Assembly: GCA_964396895.1 (NCBI GenBank)
Contig: CAYNGJ010000007.1
Coordinates: forward strand, 62,001-126,000
Source of the DNA: UBA2334 sp964396895
Lineage (GTDB): Bacteria; Pseudomonadota; Gammaproteobacteria; Burkholderiales; Burkholderiaceae_C
DNA length: 64,000 nt
Reading direction: 5' to 3'
The position numbers were made by a program, and so were the translations under genes. The number at the start of each line of letters is the position of its first letter. Within the stretch, counting starts at the first letter, position 1. The notes beneath the pieces were generated by a model. It made no database searches, was not told where the DNA came from, and saw only the letters and a list, made by a program, of their open reading frames with translations. Positions 50,582 to 59,960 of this stretch are shown here, one piece after another.

Positions 50582-51574
50582 ATGTCCCAAGTTGCACCAC
50601 CACAGGGCGTCGCCCCCACATCCTTGCACCTGACCATTGCCACCCGCGAAAGCCGGCTGGCGCTGTGGCAGGCCGAGCACGTCAAGGCCTTGCTGGAAGG
50701 GCTGGGCCACACCGTCACCCTGCTGGGCATGACCACCCGGGGCGACCAAATTCTGGACCGCGCCCTGAGCAAGGTGGGCGGCAAAGGCCTGTTTGTCAAA
50801 GAGCTGGAAACGGCACTGGCCGAAGGCCGGGCCGACCTGGCCGTGCACTCCCTCAAGGACGTGCCCATGGCCTTGCCCGACGGCTTTGACCTGGCCTGCG
50901 TCATGGCGCGCGAAGACCCGCGCGATGCCTGGGTGTCGCCCCACTGCGCGGGGCTGGCCGATCTGCCGCCCGGTGCGGTGGTGGGCACGTCCAGCCTGCG
51001 CCGCCTGGTGCTGTTGCGCGAAGCCCTGCACGCCATGGGCCGCACGGACGTGCGCATTGAGCCCCTGCGCGGCAACCTGGACACCCGGTTGCGCAAACTG
51101 GACGAGGGCCAGTACCAGGCCATCGTGCTGGCCGCCGCAGGCCTGAAGCGCCTGAAGCTGGAGGCGCGCATCCGCCAGATTTTTGAGCCCACCGCCATGC
51201 TGCCCGCCGCCGGGCAAGGGGCCTTGGGCATTGAAATTTGCAGCCACCGCGACGACGTGCGCGCCGCCCTGGCGCCCTTGGCCCACCTGCCCACCTGGTG
51301 GTCGGTGGCGGCCGAGCGCGCCGTCAGCCGCGCCATGGGGGGCAGCTGTTCCATGCCGTTGGCCGCTTTCTCCACTTGGCAAGCCGGCGCGGGGGAGGGC
51401 ACCACGCTGCGCATTGACGCCGCCTGGGGTGAAGAGCAGGGCAGTGCACCGCTGGTGCGCGCCCACGCCAGTGCCGAGGTCACCAGCCTGGCCCAGGCCG
51501 ATGCGCTGGGTCTGGGCGTGGCCCGGCAGCTGTGCCAGGCCGGTGCCCGCGTGGCCACCCCGTCGGCGGGCTGA
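50582..51574 (+). CDS. hemC: Hydroxymethylbilane synthase
   Basis: 330 residues. Conserved blocks IATRESRLALWQA, KVGGKGLFVKELE, LAVHSLKDVPM, and the dipyrromethane-cofactor cysteine in GGSCSMPLAAF are all present. It joins four porphobilinogens. hemD starts 1 base after its stop. The N-terminal 15 residues before SLHLTIATRE look like an extension. Confidence 0.95.
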   Translation: MSQVAPPQGVAPTSLHLTIATRESRLALWQAEHVKALLEGLGHTVTLLGMTTRGDQILDRALSKVGGKGLFVKELETALAEGRADLAVHSLKDVPMALPDGFDLACVMAREDPRDAWVSPHCAGLADLPPGAVVGTSSLRRLVLLREALHAMGRTDVRIEPLRGNLDTRLRKLDEGQYQAIVLAAAGLKRLKLEARIRQIFEPTAMLPAAGQGALGIEICSHRDDVRAALAPLAHLPTWWSVAAERAVSRAMGGSCSMPLAAFSTWQAGAGEGTTLRIDAAWGEEQGSAPLVRAHASAEVTSLAQADALGLGVARQLCQAGARVATPSAG

Positions 51575-51575
51575 C

Positions 51576-52520
51576 GTGACCTGGTCCGTCCGCCCCACCT
51601 GGCCGGTGGTGGTGACGCGGCCCGAGCGCGAGGCCGTGGCCTGGGTGCAGGCGCTGGCCCAACAGGGGTTTGAGCCGCTGGCCTTGCCACTGATGGGGTT
51701 TGCGCCCCCCACCGACCAGGCCGCGCTCACCCAGGCCCGCCAGGCGGTGGCCGACTTTGGCGCGGCCATGTTCGTCAGTCCGCAGGCCGTTCATGCCTTT
51801 TGGGCGGGATATTTTGAGAAAAATGTGTCATCAGCGCTTGATGGTGAACATTTGTTTGCTATTTCTTCTGACCCTTTTCTTGCTGCCGATTGGTGGGCGC
51901 GCAATGCGCTGCGCTGCTGGGCGCCCGGGCCGGGCACTGCGCGGGCCCTGGTGCAGCAGGGGGTGCCGCTGTCGCGCATCGACCAGCCACCGGCGCAGGC
52001 CGCCCAGTTTGACTCGGAAGCCCTTTGGCCCGTGGTGCGGGCGCAAGTGGTGCCCGGTTTGCGTGTGCTGCTGGTGCGGGGCGACAGTGGCCCGCCATCG
52101 GTCCCCGCTTCCCCAGATGCATCCGACGCCCCCGGTGCGGCCGGCGTTGTCGGTGGAGCTGCCGTGGGCACTGGCCGGGACTGGCTGACCCGCCAATGCC
52201 AGGCCGCTGGTGCAGCGGTGCAGGTGTGCGTGGCCTACCGCCGGGGGGCGCCCGCCTGGTCGGTCGGGCAACGGGCACTGGCGCAGTCTGCCCTGGCCCG
52301 TGGGGCGGTGTGGCTGCTGAGCAGCTCGGAAAGTGTGGGGTATTTGAAACAGCTTTTGCCCGGGCAAGACTGGCATGGCGCAGCGGCTGTGGCCACCCAC
52401 CCGCGCATTGCCTCCTCGGCCACCGCGCTGGGCTTTGGCCGGGTGTGGCAGGCACGCCCTGACGTGCACGAGGTGCTGGCCACGTTGTCCGGACTGGCCA
52501 GCGGGGCCCGTCCACCCTGA
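51576..52520 (+). CDS. hemD: Uroporphyrinogen-III synthase
   Basis: 314 residues from a GTG at 51576, one base after hemC. The family is poorly conserved, but VVVTRPEREA, FVSPQAVHAFW, GLRVLLVRGD and WLLSSSESVGYL are in the expected order. The segment for residues about 86-96 (ALDGEHLFAISSD) is encoded by the AT-rich dispersed repeat at 51833-51862. It closes the tetrapyrrole ring with ring-D inversion. Confidence 0.9.
   Translation: MTWSVRPTWPVVVTRPEREAVAWVQALAQQGFEPLALPLMGFAPPTDQAALTQARQAVADFGAAMFVSPQAVHAFWAGYFEKNVSSALDGEHLFAISSDPFLAADWWARNALRCWAPGPGTARALVQQGVPLSRIDQPPAQAAQFDSEALWPVVRAQVVPGLRVLLVRGDSGPPSVPASPDASDAPGAAGVVGGAAVGTGRDWLTRQCQAAGAAVQVCVAYRRGAPAWSVGQRALAQSALARGAVWLLSSSESVGYLKQLLPGQDWHGAAAVATHPRIASSATALGFGRVWQARPDVHEVLATLSGLASGARPP
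51833..51862 (+). repeat. AT-rich dispersed repeat, copy C, in frame inside hemD
   Basis: Thirty bases starting AGCGCTTGATGG and ending TTTGTTTGCTAT, the same ends as copies A, B and D. It falls inside hemD without breaking the frame. Confidence 0.7.
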
Positions 52521-52591
52521 AGGGGCGGCCGATCTGAGGGTTTTCAACAGCGCAGATCCGCCACAGGCCACCCTAGAATGCGGGGTTGCCC

Positions 52592-53854
52592 ATGACCGAA
52601 CACACCCCTTCTCCCGCTGCCTCGCCTGCAGACCCCACACCCGGGGTTCAGGCGCCACCCCCCGCAGCCACCCTCACCGGCCCGTTTGCGCCACCGCCGC
52701 CGCCGCCGGCTGTGGCAGCACCTGTCGTGGCCAACGGCGGGGGTGCCTGGCTGGGCAGGGCCGCTGCGGCGCTGGCGGTGTTGGCGATGCTGGCGGCCGC
52801 CACCATGTGGCAACGGCTGGATCGGGTGCAAGAAGAGCTGGCGCGCCGATCTGCTGATGCCAGCGACCACGCCGACCGCGCCCGTGAGTTGGCCGAGCGC
52901 ACCGACGCCCAGACCCAGGAGCTGCAAGCCCGCCTGAGCGTGGCGGAAATCAAGCTGTCTGAAGTCAGTTTGCAACGCACCCAGCTGGAAGAACTCATGC
53001 TCAGTGTGTCCCGCTCGCGCGACGACACGCTGGTGCTGGACATCGAATCCGGCGTCCGCTTGGCCATGCAGCAAACCGAGCTGACGGGCAGCGTGCAACC
53101 GCTGGTGTCGGCCTTGTTGGCGGCCGACCAGCGCATTTCCCGCGCCGCCCAGCCCCGGCTGAACCCGGTGCAGCGGGCCATGGGGCGCGACGTGGAGCGC
53201 ATCAAGGGCTCTGCCGTGGCCGACCTGCCCGCACTGGCCGCCCAACTCGATGAACTGGCCCGCCTGGTGGATGAGCTGCCCTTGGTCAACGCGGCGCCTG
53301 CCGCGCGTGGCCCTGGGAAGACCCAGGCGGTGGCCGCGACAGCGTCCAAAAACACGACCGATGCGGAGCCCACCTCTGCATCCGGTCTCATGCCCGCAGA
53401 GCCAGACAATGCGCTGGACGTGGCCGTTCCCCCCGCCAGTGCCGCACCGCAGGTGGCTGCAGCTTGGGCGGGTTTGCAGGCCCAATGGAGCCGCTTCTGG
53501 GCCCTGTTGGTCGAGCGGGTCACGCAGTCCACGCGCGACTTGGTCAGGGTCAGCCGCATTGAGCAGCCCGAAGCCGTGCTGCTCGCACCGCAGCAGTCGC
53601 AGTACCTGCGTGAAAACCTCAAGCTCAAGTTGCTCAACGCCCGGCTGGGCCTGCTGTCGCGCCAGTTGCCCGGGGCGCGGGCCGACATGCAGGCCGTGCG
53701 GGCCGCCTTGCTCAAGTACTTTGACCCCCAGCACCCCGCCACGCGACGGGCTGCCCAGACGCTGGCGGAAGCCTTGCAAACCACCCGCTCGGTGGACATG
53801 CCCAGGCCCGATGAAACACTGGCCGCACTGGCCGCTGCGGCCAAGGGACGCTGA
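52592..53854 (+). CDS. hemX: HemX, membrane-anchored heme-pathway protein
   Basis: 420 residues from the ATG at 52592. A proline-rich cytoplasmic N-terminus, a membrane helix (AALAVLAMLAAATMW, near residue 60), a coiled-coil of about 80 residues, and a C-terminal HemX domain with NLKLKLLNARLGLLSRQ. Related proteins are annotated as uroporphyrinogen-III C-methyltransferase, but no methyltransferase motif is visible. It may organise the heme enzymes. It lies between hemD and hemY, 71 bases from the former. Confidence 0.85.
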   Translation: MTEHTPSPAASPADPTPGVQAPPPAATLTGPFAPPPPPPAVAAPVVANGGGAWLGRAAAALAVLAMLAAATMWQRLDRVQEELARRSADASDHADRARELAERTDAQTQELQARLSVAEIKLSEVSLQRTQLEELMLSVSRSRDDTLVLDIESGVRLAMQQTELTGSVQPLVSALLAADQRISRAAQPRLNPVQRAMGRDVERIKGSAVADLPALAAQLDELARLVDELPLVNAAPAARGPGKTQAVAATASKNTTDAEPTSASGLMPAEPDNALDVAVPPASAAPQVAAAWAGLQAQWSRFWALLVERVTQSTRDLVRVSRIEQPEAVLLAPQQSQYLRENLKLKLLNARLGLLSRQLPGARADMQAVRAALLKYFDPQHPATRRAAQTLAEALQTTRSVDMPRPDETLAALAAAAKGR

Positions 53855-55180
53855 ATGGCCATCAAAGGCGTGTTCTGGCTGGTCGGCCTGTTTGCAGCGG
53901 CGGTGGCACTGGCACTGCTGATGGGGCAGAACGGCGCCACCATCACCCTGTTCTGGGCGCCGTACCGGGTGGACATGTCCTTCAACCTGGTGTTGGGTGG
54001 GGTGCTGCTGCTGTTTCTGTTGCTGTACGTGACCTTGCGCTCGCTCGCCACCTTGCGGGCCTTGCCCCAGCAAGCCCATCGCTGGCGGCTGCAGCAGCGT
54101 GAGCGGGTGGTGAACGCGGCCGTGCTCGATGCCTTGTCGCACCAGTTGGCCGGGCGCTACGTGCGGGCGCGCAGCGCGGCACGCCAAGCCATTGAACAAC
54201 TGGACACCGCCGCCAGTCAGGGTGCCGAGTCGGTGGCCCGTCAGTCGCAGGTGCTGGCCACGGCCCATTTGCTGGCCGCCGAAGCCACCCACACCCTGCA
54301 AGACCACGGCACGCGTGACAAACACCTGGCCCAAGCGCTGAGCCCGGTGGCCGGTGGCGGAAGCGAGCAGACCGTGGTTCGCGAAGGGGCCATGCTGGCG
54401 GCCATCCGTTGGGCGTTGGAGGACCGCGACCTGGACAAAGCCTCACACTGGCTGGCCCAGCTCCCGCAAGGTGCTTCACGGCGCACCCTGGCGCTGCGCC
54501 TGAAGCTGCGGGTGGCCCGCTTGGCCCAGGACCACACCATGGCCCTGGAGACGGCCCGTTTGCTGGCCAAACACAAGGCCTTTTCCGACACCGCTGCACG
54601 CAGCATCCTGCGCCGTTTGCTCATGGCTGCACTGCAGGCCAGCCACGACACCGACCAGGTGCGGTCCACCTGGCAAACCCTGGACGCCGCTGATCGCCAG
54701 GACCCCGAGCTGGTGCTGGCGGCCATTGCGCGGTTGCAAGCGGTTTCGGGCGAAGACACAGACCCGGCCCGCGTGCAGGCCTGGTGCCTGGACTGGGCGC
54801 TTCCCCTGTGGACGCAGTACGCGACCCTGAGCGAGCCAGTGCGTCAGAGCCTGGCCACGCTGTTGCCACGCCTGCTGCCCAACACCGATGCGGCTTGGCT
54901 GGCACGCATTGAAAATTTGCAGCGGCAACGTCCCGCCGATCCGCTGCTGCAGTACCTGGCGGCCGATGTCTTCTACCAGCAACAACTCTGGGGCAAAGCA
55001 GAGGCCATGTTCCGCCAGGCGGCGCGCAGCCTGGCCGATGAACACATGCGGGTGCACACTTGGGTGCGCTTGGCCCAATTGGCCGAGGCCCGCAGCGATG
55101 AACCGGCCGCATTGCACGCTTGGCGAACCGCTGCGCTGCAGTCGCAGGGCCACATGAACCACACAAGGGGGATCCCATGA
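53855..55180 (+). CDS. hemY: HemY, heme-pathway membrane protein with TPR-like repeats
   Basis: 441 residues, starting immediately after the hemX stop. Two membrane helices (GVFWLVGLFAAAVALALLMG and LVLGGVLLLFLLLYVTLR) precede helical TPR-like repeats. The HemY_N pattern with RVVNAAVLDALSHQLAGRY is recognised. Proteobacterial HemY is not protoporphyrinogen oxidase; its role in heme synthesis is unproven. Its stop overlaps the start of the diguanylate cyclase gene by 4 bases. Confidence 0.87.
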   Translation: MAIKGVFWLVGLFAAAVALALLMGQNGATITLFWAPYRVDMSFNLVLGGVLLLFLLLYVTLRSLATLRALPQQAHRWRLQQRERVVNAAVLDALSHQLAGRYVRARSAARQAIEQLDTAASQGAESVARQSQVLATAHLLAAEATHTLQDHGTRDKHLAQALSPVAGGGSEQTVVREGAMLAAIRWALEDRDLDKASHWLAQLPQGASRRTLALRLKLRVARLAQDHTMALETARLLAKHKAFSDTAARSILRRLLMAALQASHDTDQVRSTWQTLDAADRQDPELVLAAIARLQAVSGEDTDPARVQAWCLDWALPLWTQYATLSEPVRQSLATLLPRLLPNTDAAWLARIENLQRQRPADPLLQYLAADVFYQQQLWGKAEAMFRQAARSLADEHMRVHTWVRLAQLAEARSDEPAALHAWRTAALQSQGHMNHTRGIP

Positions 55181-56238
55181 GTCAGGTCATCCGCAGCTTG
55201 GCCGACATGACCGCGCACCGCAACCGCGCCTTGTTGGATCTGGCGCTGGCCGAGGCGCTGATGGACGTGATTGCGCCGCAGTGCATCGTGTTTGTGACCG
55301 CGGTGGCCCAAGACGACCAGGTCCGCTGGCTGGAGCGGGCGCGTTTTGAGCAGGGCAAACCTCCGGTGCTGACCGACCCCATGTGGGCCGAGTTCTCCGG
55401 CATGGACCCGGTGGGCGAACACCCCGACCGCTGGGCCTGCATGCAGTCCGCTCAGATTCAGTTTGTCCCGCCCTCGGGGGGGACCGCAACGTACAAGACT
55501 GTGTTCCCCATCATGGGCGAGAGCGGCGTGGACAGCGTACTCGAGGTGCATTCCGCTGGCCCCGTGGATGACCGCATGTTGGAAGTCATTCACAGCATGC
55601 AAAAGGTTTACCGCAACATGCAAGGGCTGCTGGACTACAGCGAGCGCGACTCCCTCACCGGGTTGCTGAACCGCAAGTCTTTCGATGACTCCTTTTTCAA
55701 GGCCCTGGTGCCCTCTGGTGAGATCAAGCCAGGGTTGATCACCGACGCACCGTCCTTGGGCAGTGACCGCCGCGATGGGCACAACGAAGAAGGCTACTGG
55801 GTGGGCATGCTCGACATTGACCACTTCAAGCGCGTGAACGACAACTTTGGTCACCTCATTGGCGACGAGGTGCTGCTGCTGGTGGCCCGTTTGCTGCGCC
55901 AGGGCTTCCGTTTTCACGACCGCCTGTACCGCTTCGGTGGTGAGGAATTTGTGGTGTTGATGCGTTGCGCCGCTGCCGCCACCGCTCAGGTGGTGTTCGA
56001 GCGTTTTCGCCAGAGCATGGAGGCTTTTGTGTTTCCGCAGGTGGGGCACATCACCGTGAGCATCGGCATCAGCCAGTTGCAGCCGTCTGACACGCCCTCG
56101 CAGGCGCTGGGCCGAGCCGATCAGGCCGTTTACGCCGCCAAATCGGGTGGGCGAAACCAGGTGATCAACCACGCTGATCTGGTGCGCCAGGGCAGTGTCA
56201 GCTCTGACGTCATCACCGGCGACATCGAACTGTTCTGA
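55177..56238 (+). CDS. Diguanylate cyclase (GGDEF) coupled to the hem operon
   Basis: 353 residues from the ATG at 55177, ATGA-overlapping hemY. The N-terminal half is a GAF-like or unknown sensor region. The GGDEF domain has the active loop RFGGEEFVVLM and, at the right distance before it, the inhibitory I-site RFHD, so product feedback is likely. LTGLLNRKSF and LDIDHFKRVNDNFGH are the other family blocks. A loop of about 25 residues is inserted after the first helix. The enzyme makes c-di-GMP. Confidence 0.93.
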   Translation: MSQVIRSLADMTAHRNRALLDLALAEALMDVIAPQCIVFVTAVAQDDQVRWLERARFEQGKPPVLTDPMWAEFSGMDPVGEHPDRWACMQSAQIQFVPPSGGTATYKTVFPIMGESGVDSVLEVHSAGPVDDRMLEVIHSMQKVYRNMQGLLDYSERDSLTGLLNRKSFDDSFFKALVPSGEIKPGLITDAPSLGSDRRDGHNEEGYWVGMLDIDHFKRVNDNFGHLIGDEVLLLVARLLRQGFRFHDRLYRFGGEEFVVLMRCAAAATAQVVFERFRQSMEAFVFPQVGHITVSIGISQLQPSDTPSQALGRADQAVYAAKSGGRNQVINHADLVRQGSVSSDVITGDIELF

Positions 56239-56250
56239 CCCACACATGGC

Positions 56251-56301
56251 AAAAAGCCACCGTTGACGGCCGCCAGATGGCGCCGTCAACGGTGGCTTTT
56301 T
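56251..56301. terminator. Bidirectional terminator between the cyclase gene and rne
   Basis: AAAAAGCCACCGTTGACGG (56251-56269) pairs with CCGTCAACGGTGGCTTTTT around a 13-base loop; 19 base pairs with A and T tails in both directions. It serves both convergent genes. Confidence 0.95.
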
Positions 56302-56353
56302 GTTTGGCCGGATCGCGGGCTGGACCACCGCCAAGCGGGGCCACCCCGATGGA

Positions 56354-59300
56354 TCAGCCCCGTGGCTGGTCGAAGGGCAGGTTCATGGCCGACAGGTCGC
56401 GGCGGGTTTCCACCAGCATCAGCGGTCCCTCGTCCACCACAGCAATGGGCTTGGGCTCACGGGGCACATGGATGGGGGCGGGCTCGGCCGCAATTTCCGC
56501 CTGAACGCGGGCCACCTTGTCTGTATCGGAGTTGACCCATTGCAAACCGGCGTTGTGGGCCACGGTGTGCAGGTCCGACAACGGGAGTTCATACACCGCC
56601 GCCTGTGGGGTGGGGGTGGTTTCGACCTGTTCGGTGAAATTCATAGCTGAAGGTTCAATGTTTGCAAGCGCTGGCGCCTGTTTTTCATTGAAATTTTGCT
56701 CAGCTGCAGGTGCCACCGGTGTCGCGACTTGTGGGCTCACCGGTTGAACGGGGGCCTCGGTCACGGATTCGGTCTCAGGGCGGGTGTCCGCGCCATCGGT
56801 CTCCGCCTGCTCGCCGCGGGAGCGGGTGTTGCCACCCCGTTCGCGGCGGTCACGGCCGTAGCGGTCGCGGCTGCGCTTTTCGCGGGGTGGGCGACCGGTG
56901 TCGTTGTCATCGGCAGCGGCGCCACTGGGCTCTGGCGTGTCCACCGCAGCGCCATCGGCCGGGGTAGCGGTGGGTGTGATCGCATCGGTGGCTGGGGCGC
57001 TCACCGGAGCATCGGCCACGGTCGCAGGGGCTGCGGCAAAGTAGCTGTAGGTGGGCTCTTCGCCGCTGGCACTGGGCAGTTCCCGTGCAAGCAGGTTGGA
57101 CTCGTCCGATGGTGCAACGCTGGCCAGCGAGGCACCGTCGTCTTGTGGGCGGCGCTCACGGCGACCACCCCGCTCGCGACGACCTTCGCTGCGCTCACCA
57201 CGGCTTTCTCCGCGGGACTCACCCGAGTTTTCGCCCCTGGGGGCGCGTGCGGGTTTGGCGGCCAAGTCCTGGCCCACATCGGCATCGATGGCGTTTGGCG
57301 CGTCTGTGGTGCCTGGCACCTGCGCGTCGCGCGGTGCACGCTCGCCACGGCCACGACCGCGGCCTTCATTGGGGCGCTCGGCGCGGGGCGGGCGACCTTC
57401 ACTGCGGGCCTCAGTGGACAGTTCCCCGCGTGGTTCCGAACGGCTTTCGCCACGGCCTTCCACGCGTGCGTCAGTTCGGCTGCGTCCGTCGGTCCTGCCT
57501 TCGCCGCGGCCTTCACCACGTCCTTCGGTGCGGCGGCTGCCGCCGCGGTTGCCTCGGCCACCCTCGCGGTTGCCCTCACGGCCACCTTCACGGCCACCGG
57601 GGCGTTGGCCTTGACCATCGCGGCCACCTTCCGTGCGGGCCACCGGTGCGGCATCTGCCACGACCGGGGCCGGTGTGGCAGCTTCAACGCCGAGCAGCTT
57701 TTTCAGCCAACCGAAGAAACCACCGCTTGCGGCGACGGGGGCTGGGCTGGCTGCAGGGGCGGCAATTGCCACAGGCGCTGCCACGGGTTCCAGCACGGGC
57801 TTGGGTGCCGCCACGGGGGCGGGACCGTCTGGCAGCACACCTTTGATGAGCGGCTCCTGCTTGTTGCTGCGCTCCTGGCTGCGGCGCGTGAAGGTGGTGG
57901 CCTCCTCGGCTTCGTCGGCCAGTTTGTAGCTGGCGTCCAGTGACTCCAGGCGTGGGTCGTCGTGCTTGAGGCGTTCCAGCTTGTAGTTGGGCGTGTCCAG
58001 CGATTTGTTGGGCACCAGCAGCACGTTGATGCGCTGCTTGAGTTCGATTTTGGTGATTTCGGTGCGCTTCTCATTCAGCAGGAAACTGGCCACTTCCACA
58101 GGCACCTGCACCAGCACGGCAGAGGTGTTGTCCTTGAGGGACTCTTCCTGAATGATGCGCAGGATTTGCAGCGCCGAGCTTTCCGTGTCGCGGATGTGGC
58201 CAGAGCCGCCGCAACGTGGGCAAGGGATGGACGCACCTTCGCTCAGGGTGGGGCGCAGGCGCTGGCGGCTCATTTCCAGCAAACCGAATTTGCTGATGGC
58301 GCCGAACTGCACGCGGGCACGGTCCTGGCGCAAGGCATCGCGCAGGCGGTTTTCCACCTCGCGGCGGTTTTTACTCTCCTCCATGTCAATGAAGTCGATC
58401 ACGATCAAGCCGCCCAAGTCGCGCAAACGGGCCTGGCGGGCCACCTCGTCGGCGGCTTCCAGGTTGGTGCGGGTGGCGGTTTCCTCAATGTCACCGCCTT
58501 TGATGGCGCGCGCCGAGTTCACGTCCACCGCCACCAGTGCTTCGGTCTGGTCGATCACGATGGCGCCGCCGCTGGGCAGTTGCACCGTGCGGGCGTAAGC
58601 GGTCTCGATCTGGTGTTCGATCTGGAAGCGGCTGAACAGCGGCGCGTCGTCGCGGTAGCGCTTCACGCGGTGCCCGTGTTCGGGCATCACGTGGTTCATG
58701 AATTGGTGGGCCTGCTCGAAGATGTCGTCCGTGTCGATCAGGATTTCGCCGATGTCGCTGTTGAAGTAATCGCGAATGGCGCGGATCACCAGACTGGATT
58801 CCTGGTAAATCAGGTAGGCGCCCTTGCCGCCTTTGGTCGCACCGTCGATGGCGGTCCAGAGTTTGAGCAGGTAGTTCAGGTCCCACTGCAATTCGGTCGC
58901 GTCGCGGCCAATGCCGGCGGTGCGGGCAATGATGCTCATGCCAGCGGGGTATTCCAACTGGTCGAGTGCGGCCTTGAGTTCTTGGCGGTCTTCGCCCTCA
59001 ATGCGGCGGCTGACGCCACCGCCACGGGGGTTGTTGGGCATCAGCACCACATAGCGGCCAGCCAAGCTGACAAAGGTGGTCAGGGCAGCGCCCTTGTTGC
59101 CGCGTTCTTCTTTTTCGACCTGGACCAGCAGCTCCTGACCTTCTTTGATCACGTCCTGGATGCGGGCCTGGCTGACCGAAACACCGGCAGCGAAGTACTG
59201 GCGGGAAATTTCTTTGAACGGCAGAAAACCGTGACGGTCTTCACCGTAGTCGACAAAACAGGCTTCCAGGCTGGGCTCTACGCGCGTGACCACCGCTTTG

Positions 59301-59425
59301 TAGATGTTGCCTTTGCGCTGCTCACGGCCTTCGATTTCAATTTCGTAATCGAGCAGTTTTTGCCCGTTGACAATGGCCAAGCGGCGTTCTTCAGCCTGCG
59401 TGGCGTTGATCAGCATCCGTTTCAT
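56354..59425 (-). CDS. rne: Ribonuclease E
   Basis: 1023 residues. The catalytic half has the S1 domain start GNIYKAVVTRVEPSLEACFV, the metal-site IVIDFIDME, and the zinc link CPRCGGSG. From about residue 550 the protein is disordered and extremely rich in Arg, Gly, Glu and Pro, the degradosome scaffold and RNA-binding region, ending in a conserved short segment. AAGGAG precedes the ATG. It processes rRNA, tRNA and mRNA. Part of the tail (around 56641-56700) is AT-rich and resembles the dispersed repeat. Confidence 0.95.
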   Translation of the reverse strand: MKRMLINATQAEERRLAIVNGQKLLDYEIEIEGREQRKGNIYKAVVTRVEPSLEACFVDYGEDRHGFLPFKEISRQYFAAGVSVSQARIQDVIKEGQELLVQVEKEERGNKGAALTTFVSLAGRYVVLMPNNPRGGGVSRRIEGEDRQELKAALDQLEYPAGMSIIARTAGIGRDATELQWDLNYLLKLWTAIDGATKGGKGAYLIYQESSLVIRAIRDYFNSDIGEILIDTDDIFEQAHQFMNHVMPEHGHRVKRYRDDAPLFSRFQIEHQIETAYARTVQLPSGGAIVIDQTEALVAVDVNSARAIKGGDIEETATRTNLEAADEVARQARLRDLGGLIVIDFIDMEESKNRREVENRLRDALRQDRARVQFGAISKFGLLEMSRQRLRPTLSEGASIPCPRCGGSGHIRDTESSALQILRIIQEESLKDNTSAVLVQVPVEVASFLLNEKRTEITKIELKQRINVLLVPNKSLDTPNYKLERLKHDDPRLESLDASYKLADEAEEATTFTRRSQERSNKQEPLIKGVLPDGPAPVAAPKPVLEPVAAPVAIAAPAASPAPVAASGGFFGWLKKLLGVEAATPAPVVADAAPVARTEGGRDGQGQRPGGREGGREGNREGGRGNRGGSRRTEGRGEGRGEGRTDGRSRTDARVEGRGESRSEPRGELSTEARSEGRPPRAERPNEGRGRGRGERAPRDAQVPGTTDAPNAIDADVGQDLAAKPARAPRGENSGESRGESRGERSEGRRERGGRRERRPQDDGASLASVAPSDESNLLARELPSASGEEPTYSYFAAAPATVADAPVSAPATDAITPTATPADGAAVDTPEPSGAAADDNDTGRPPREKRSRDRYGRDRRERGGNTRSRGEQAETDGADTRPETESVTEAPVQPVSPQVATPVAPAAEQNFNEKQAPALANIEPSAMNFTEQVETTPTPQAAVYELPLSDLHTVAHNAGLQWVNSDTDKVARVQAEIAAEPAPIHVPREPKPIAVVDEGPLMLVETRRDLSAMNLPFDQPRG
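56641..56700 (-). repeat. AT-rich repeat-like segment inside the rne tail (copy I)
   Basis: It contains TCATAGCTGA, then AAGCGCTGGCGCC and TTTTTCATTGAAATTTTG, all blocks known from other copies, within otherwise GC-rich disordered-tail coding sequence. Agreement with the other copies is partial. Confidence 0.4.
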
Positions 59426-59960
59426 GATGCTTTCTCCTTAACGTTGACGGTGACAACATTGCCTTGGGTCAGGAAACCCAAGGCGCATTCGCCATGGAAC
59501 GTCGAGCGCAACGAACGGAGGGAGGAATTGCCGGAGATCCGCCGAAAGTGCTTCAGGCAGGGCGCACACTGGTCAAAAACCAGGGTGCAATGACTGAGTT
59601 TCGGGGCATAGGCGCGTGGAGGTTGGTGAACGGGCCTGGGATGGCCCTTGGGGTCAATGGGTTCACTTGGGTCCCCACCCAGCACATGCGTCTGGGTGGT
59701 TTGGGGTATTCCGTATTCGAGTTCGGTGCAGGTATCGGCGATCCGGCCGCTGTCGCTGACCCCATTTGCCAGGAAAGGTGGTCTGCGCAAATGGGTCAGC
59801 CAGCGGGTGGCATCTTCTTGTCTCTGCTGGGTACCGGGTGCCAGGGCCTTAAACTCAAGGCAAATCAAACACTTATGGCAGCCCAACCAGACGGAAGACA
59901 TTATAGGCTCCTGTCCGTGCTTTCCCCCGCTGCCAGGGTTTACCCCAGACAGGTCCATTT
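59426..59960 (-). promoter_or_regulatory. Long structured rne leader and promoter region (535 bases without a gene)
   Basis: A TATAAT -10 hexamer (59905-59900, minus strand) would give an rne leader of about 470 bases. Inside it are a perfect 9-bp hairpin GCCTTGGGT/ACCCAAGGC with a 6-base loop (59461-59484), about 36 bases upstream of the ATG, and a second hairpin GCACACTGGT/ACCAGGGTGC (59564-59588, 9 of 10 pairs). In E. coli the rne 5' leader is a structured autoregulatory sensor; the same role here is inference. The plus-strand side serves rluC. Confidence 0.55.
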
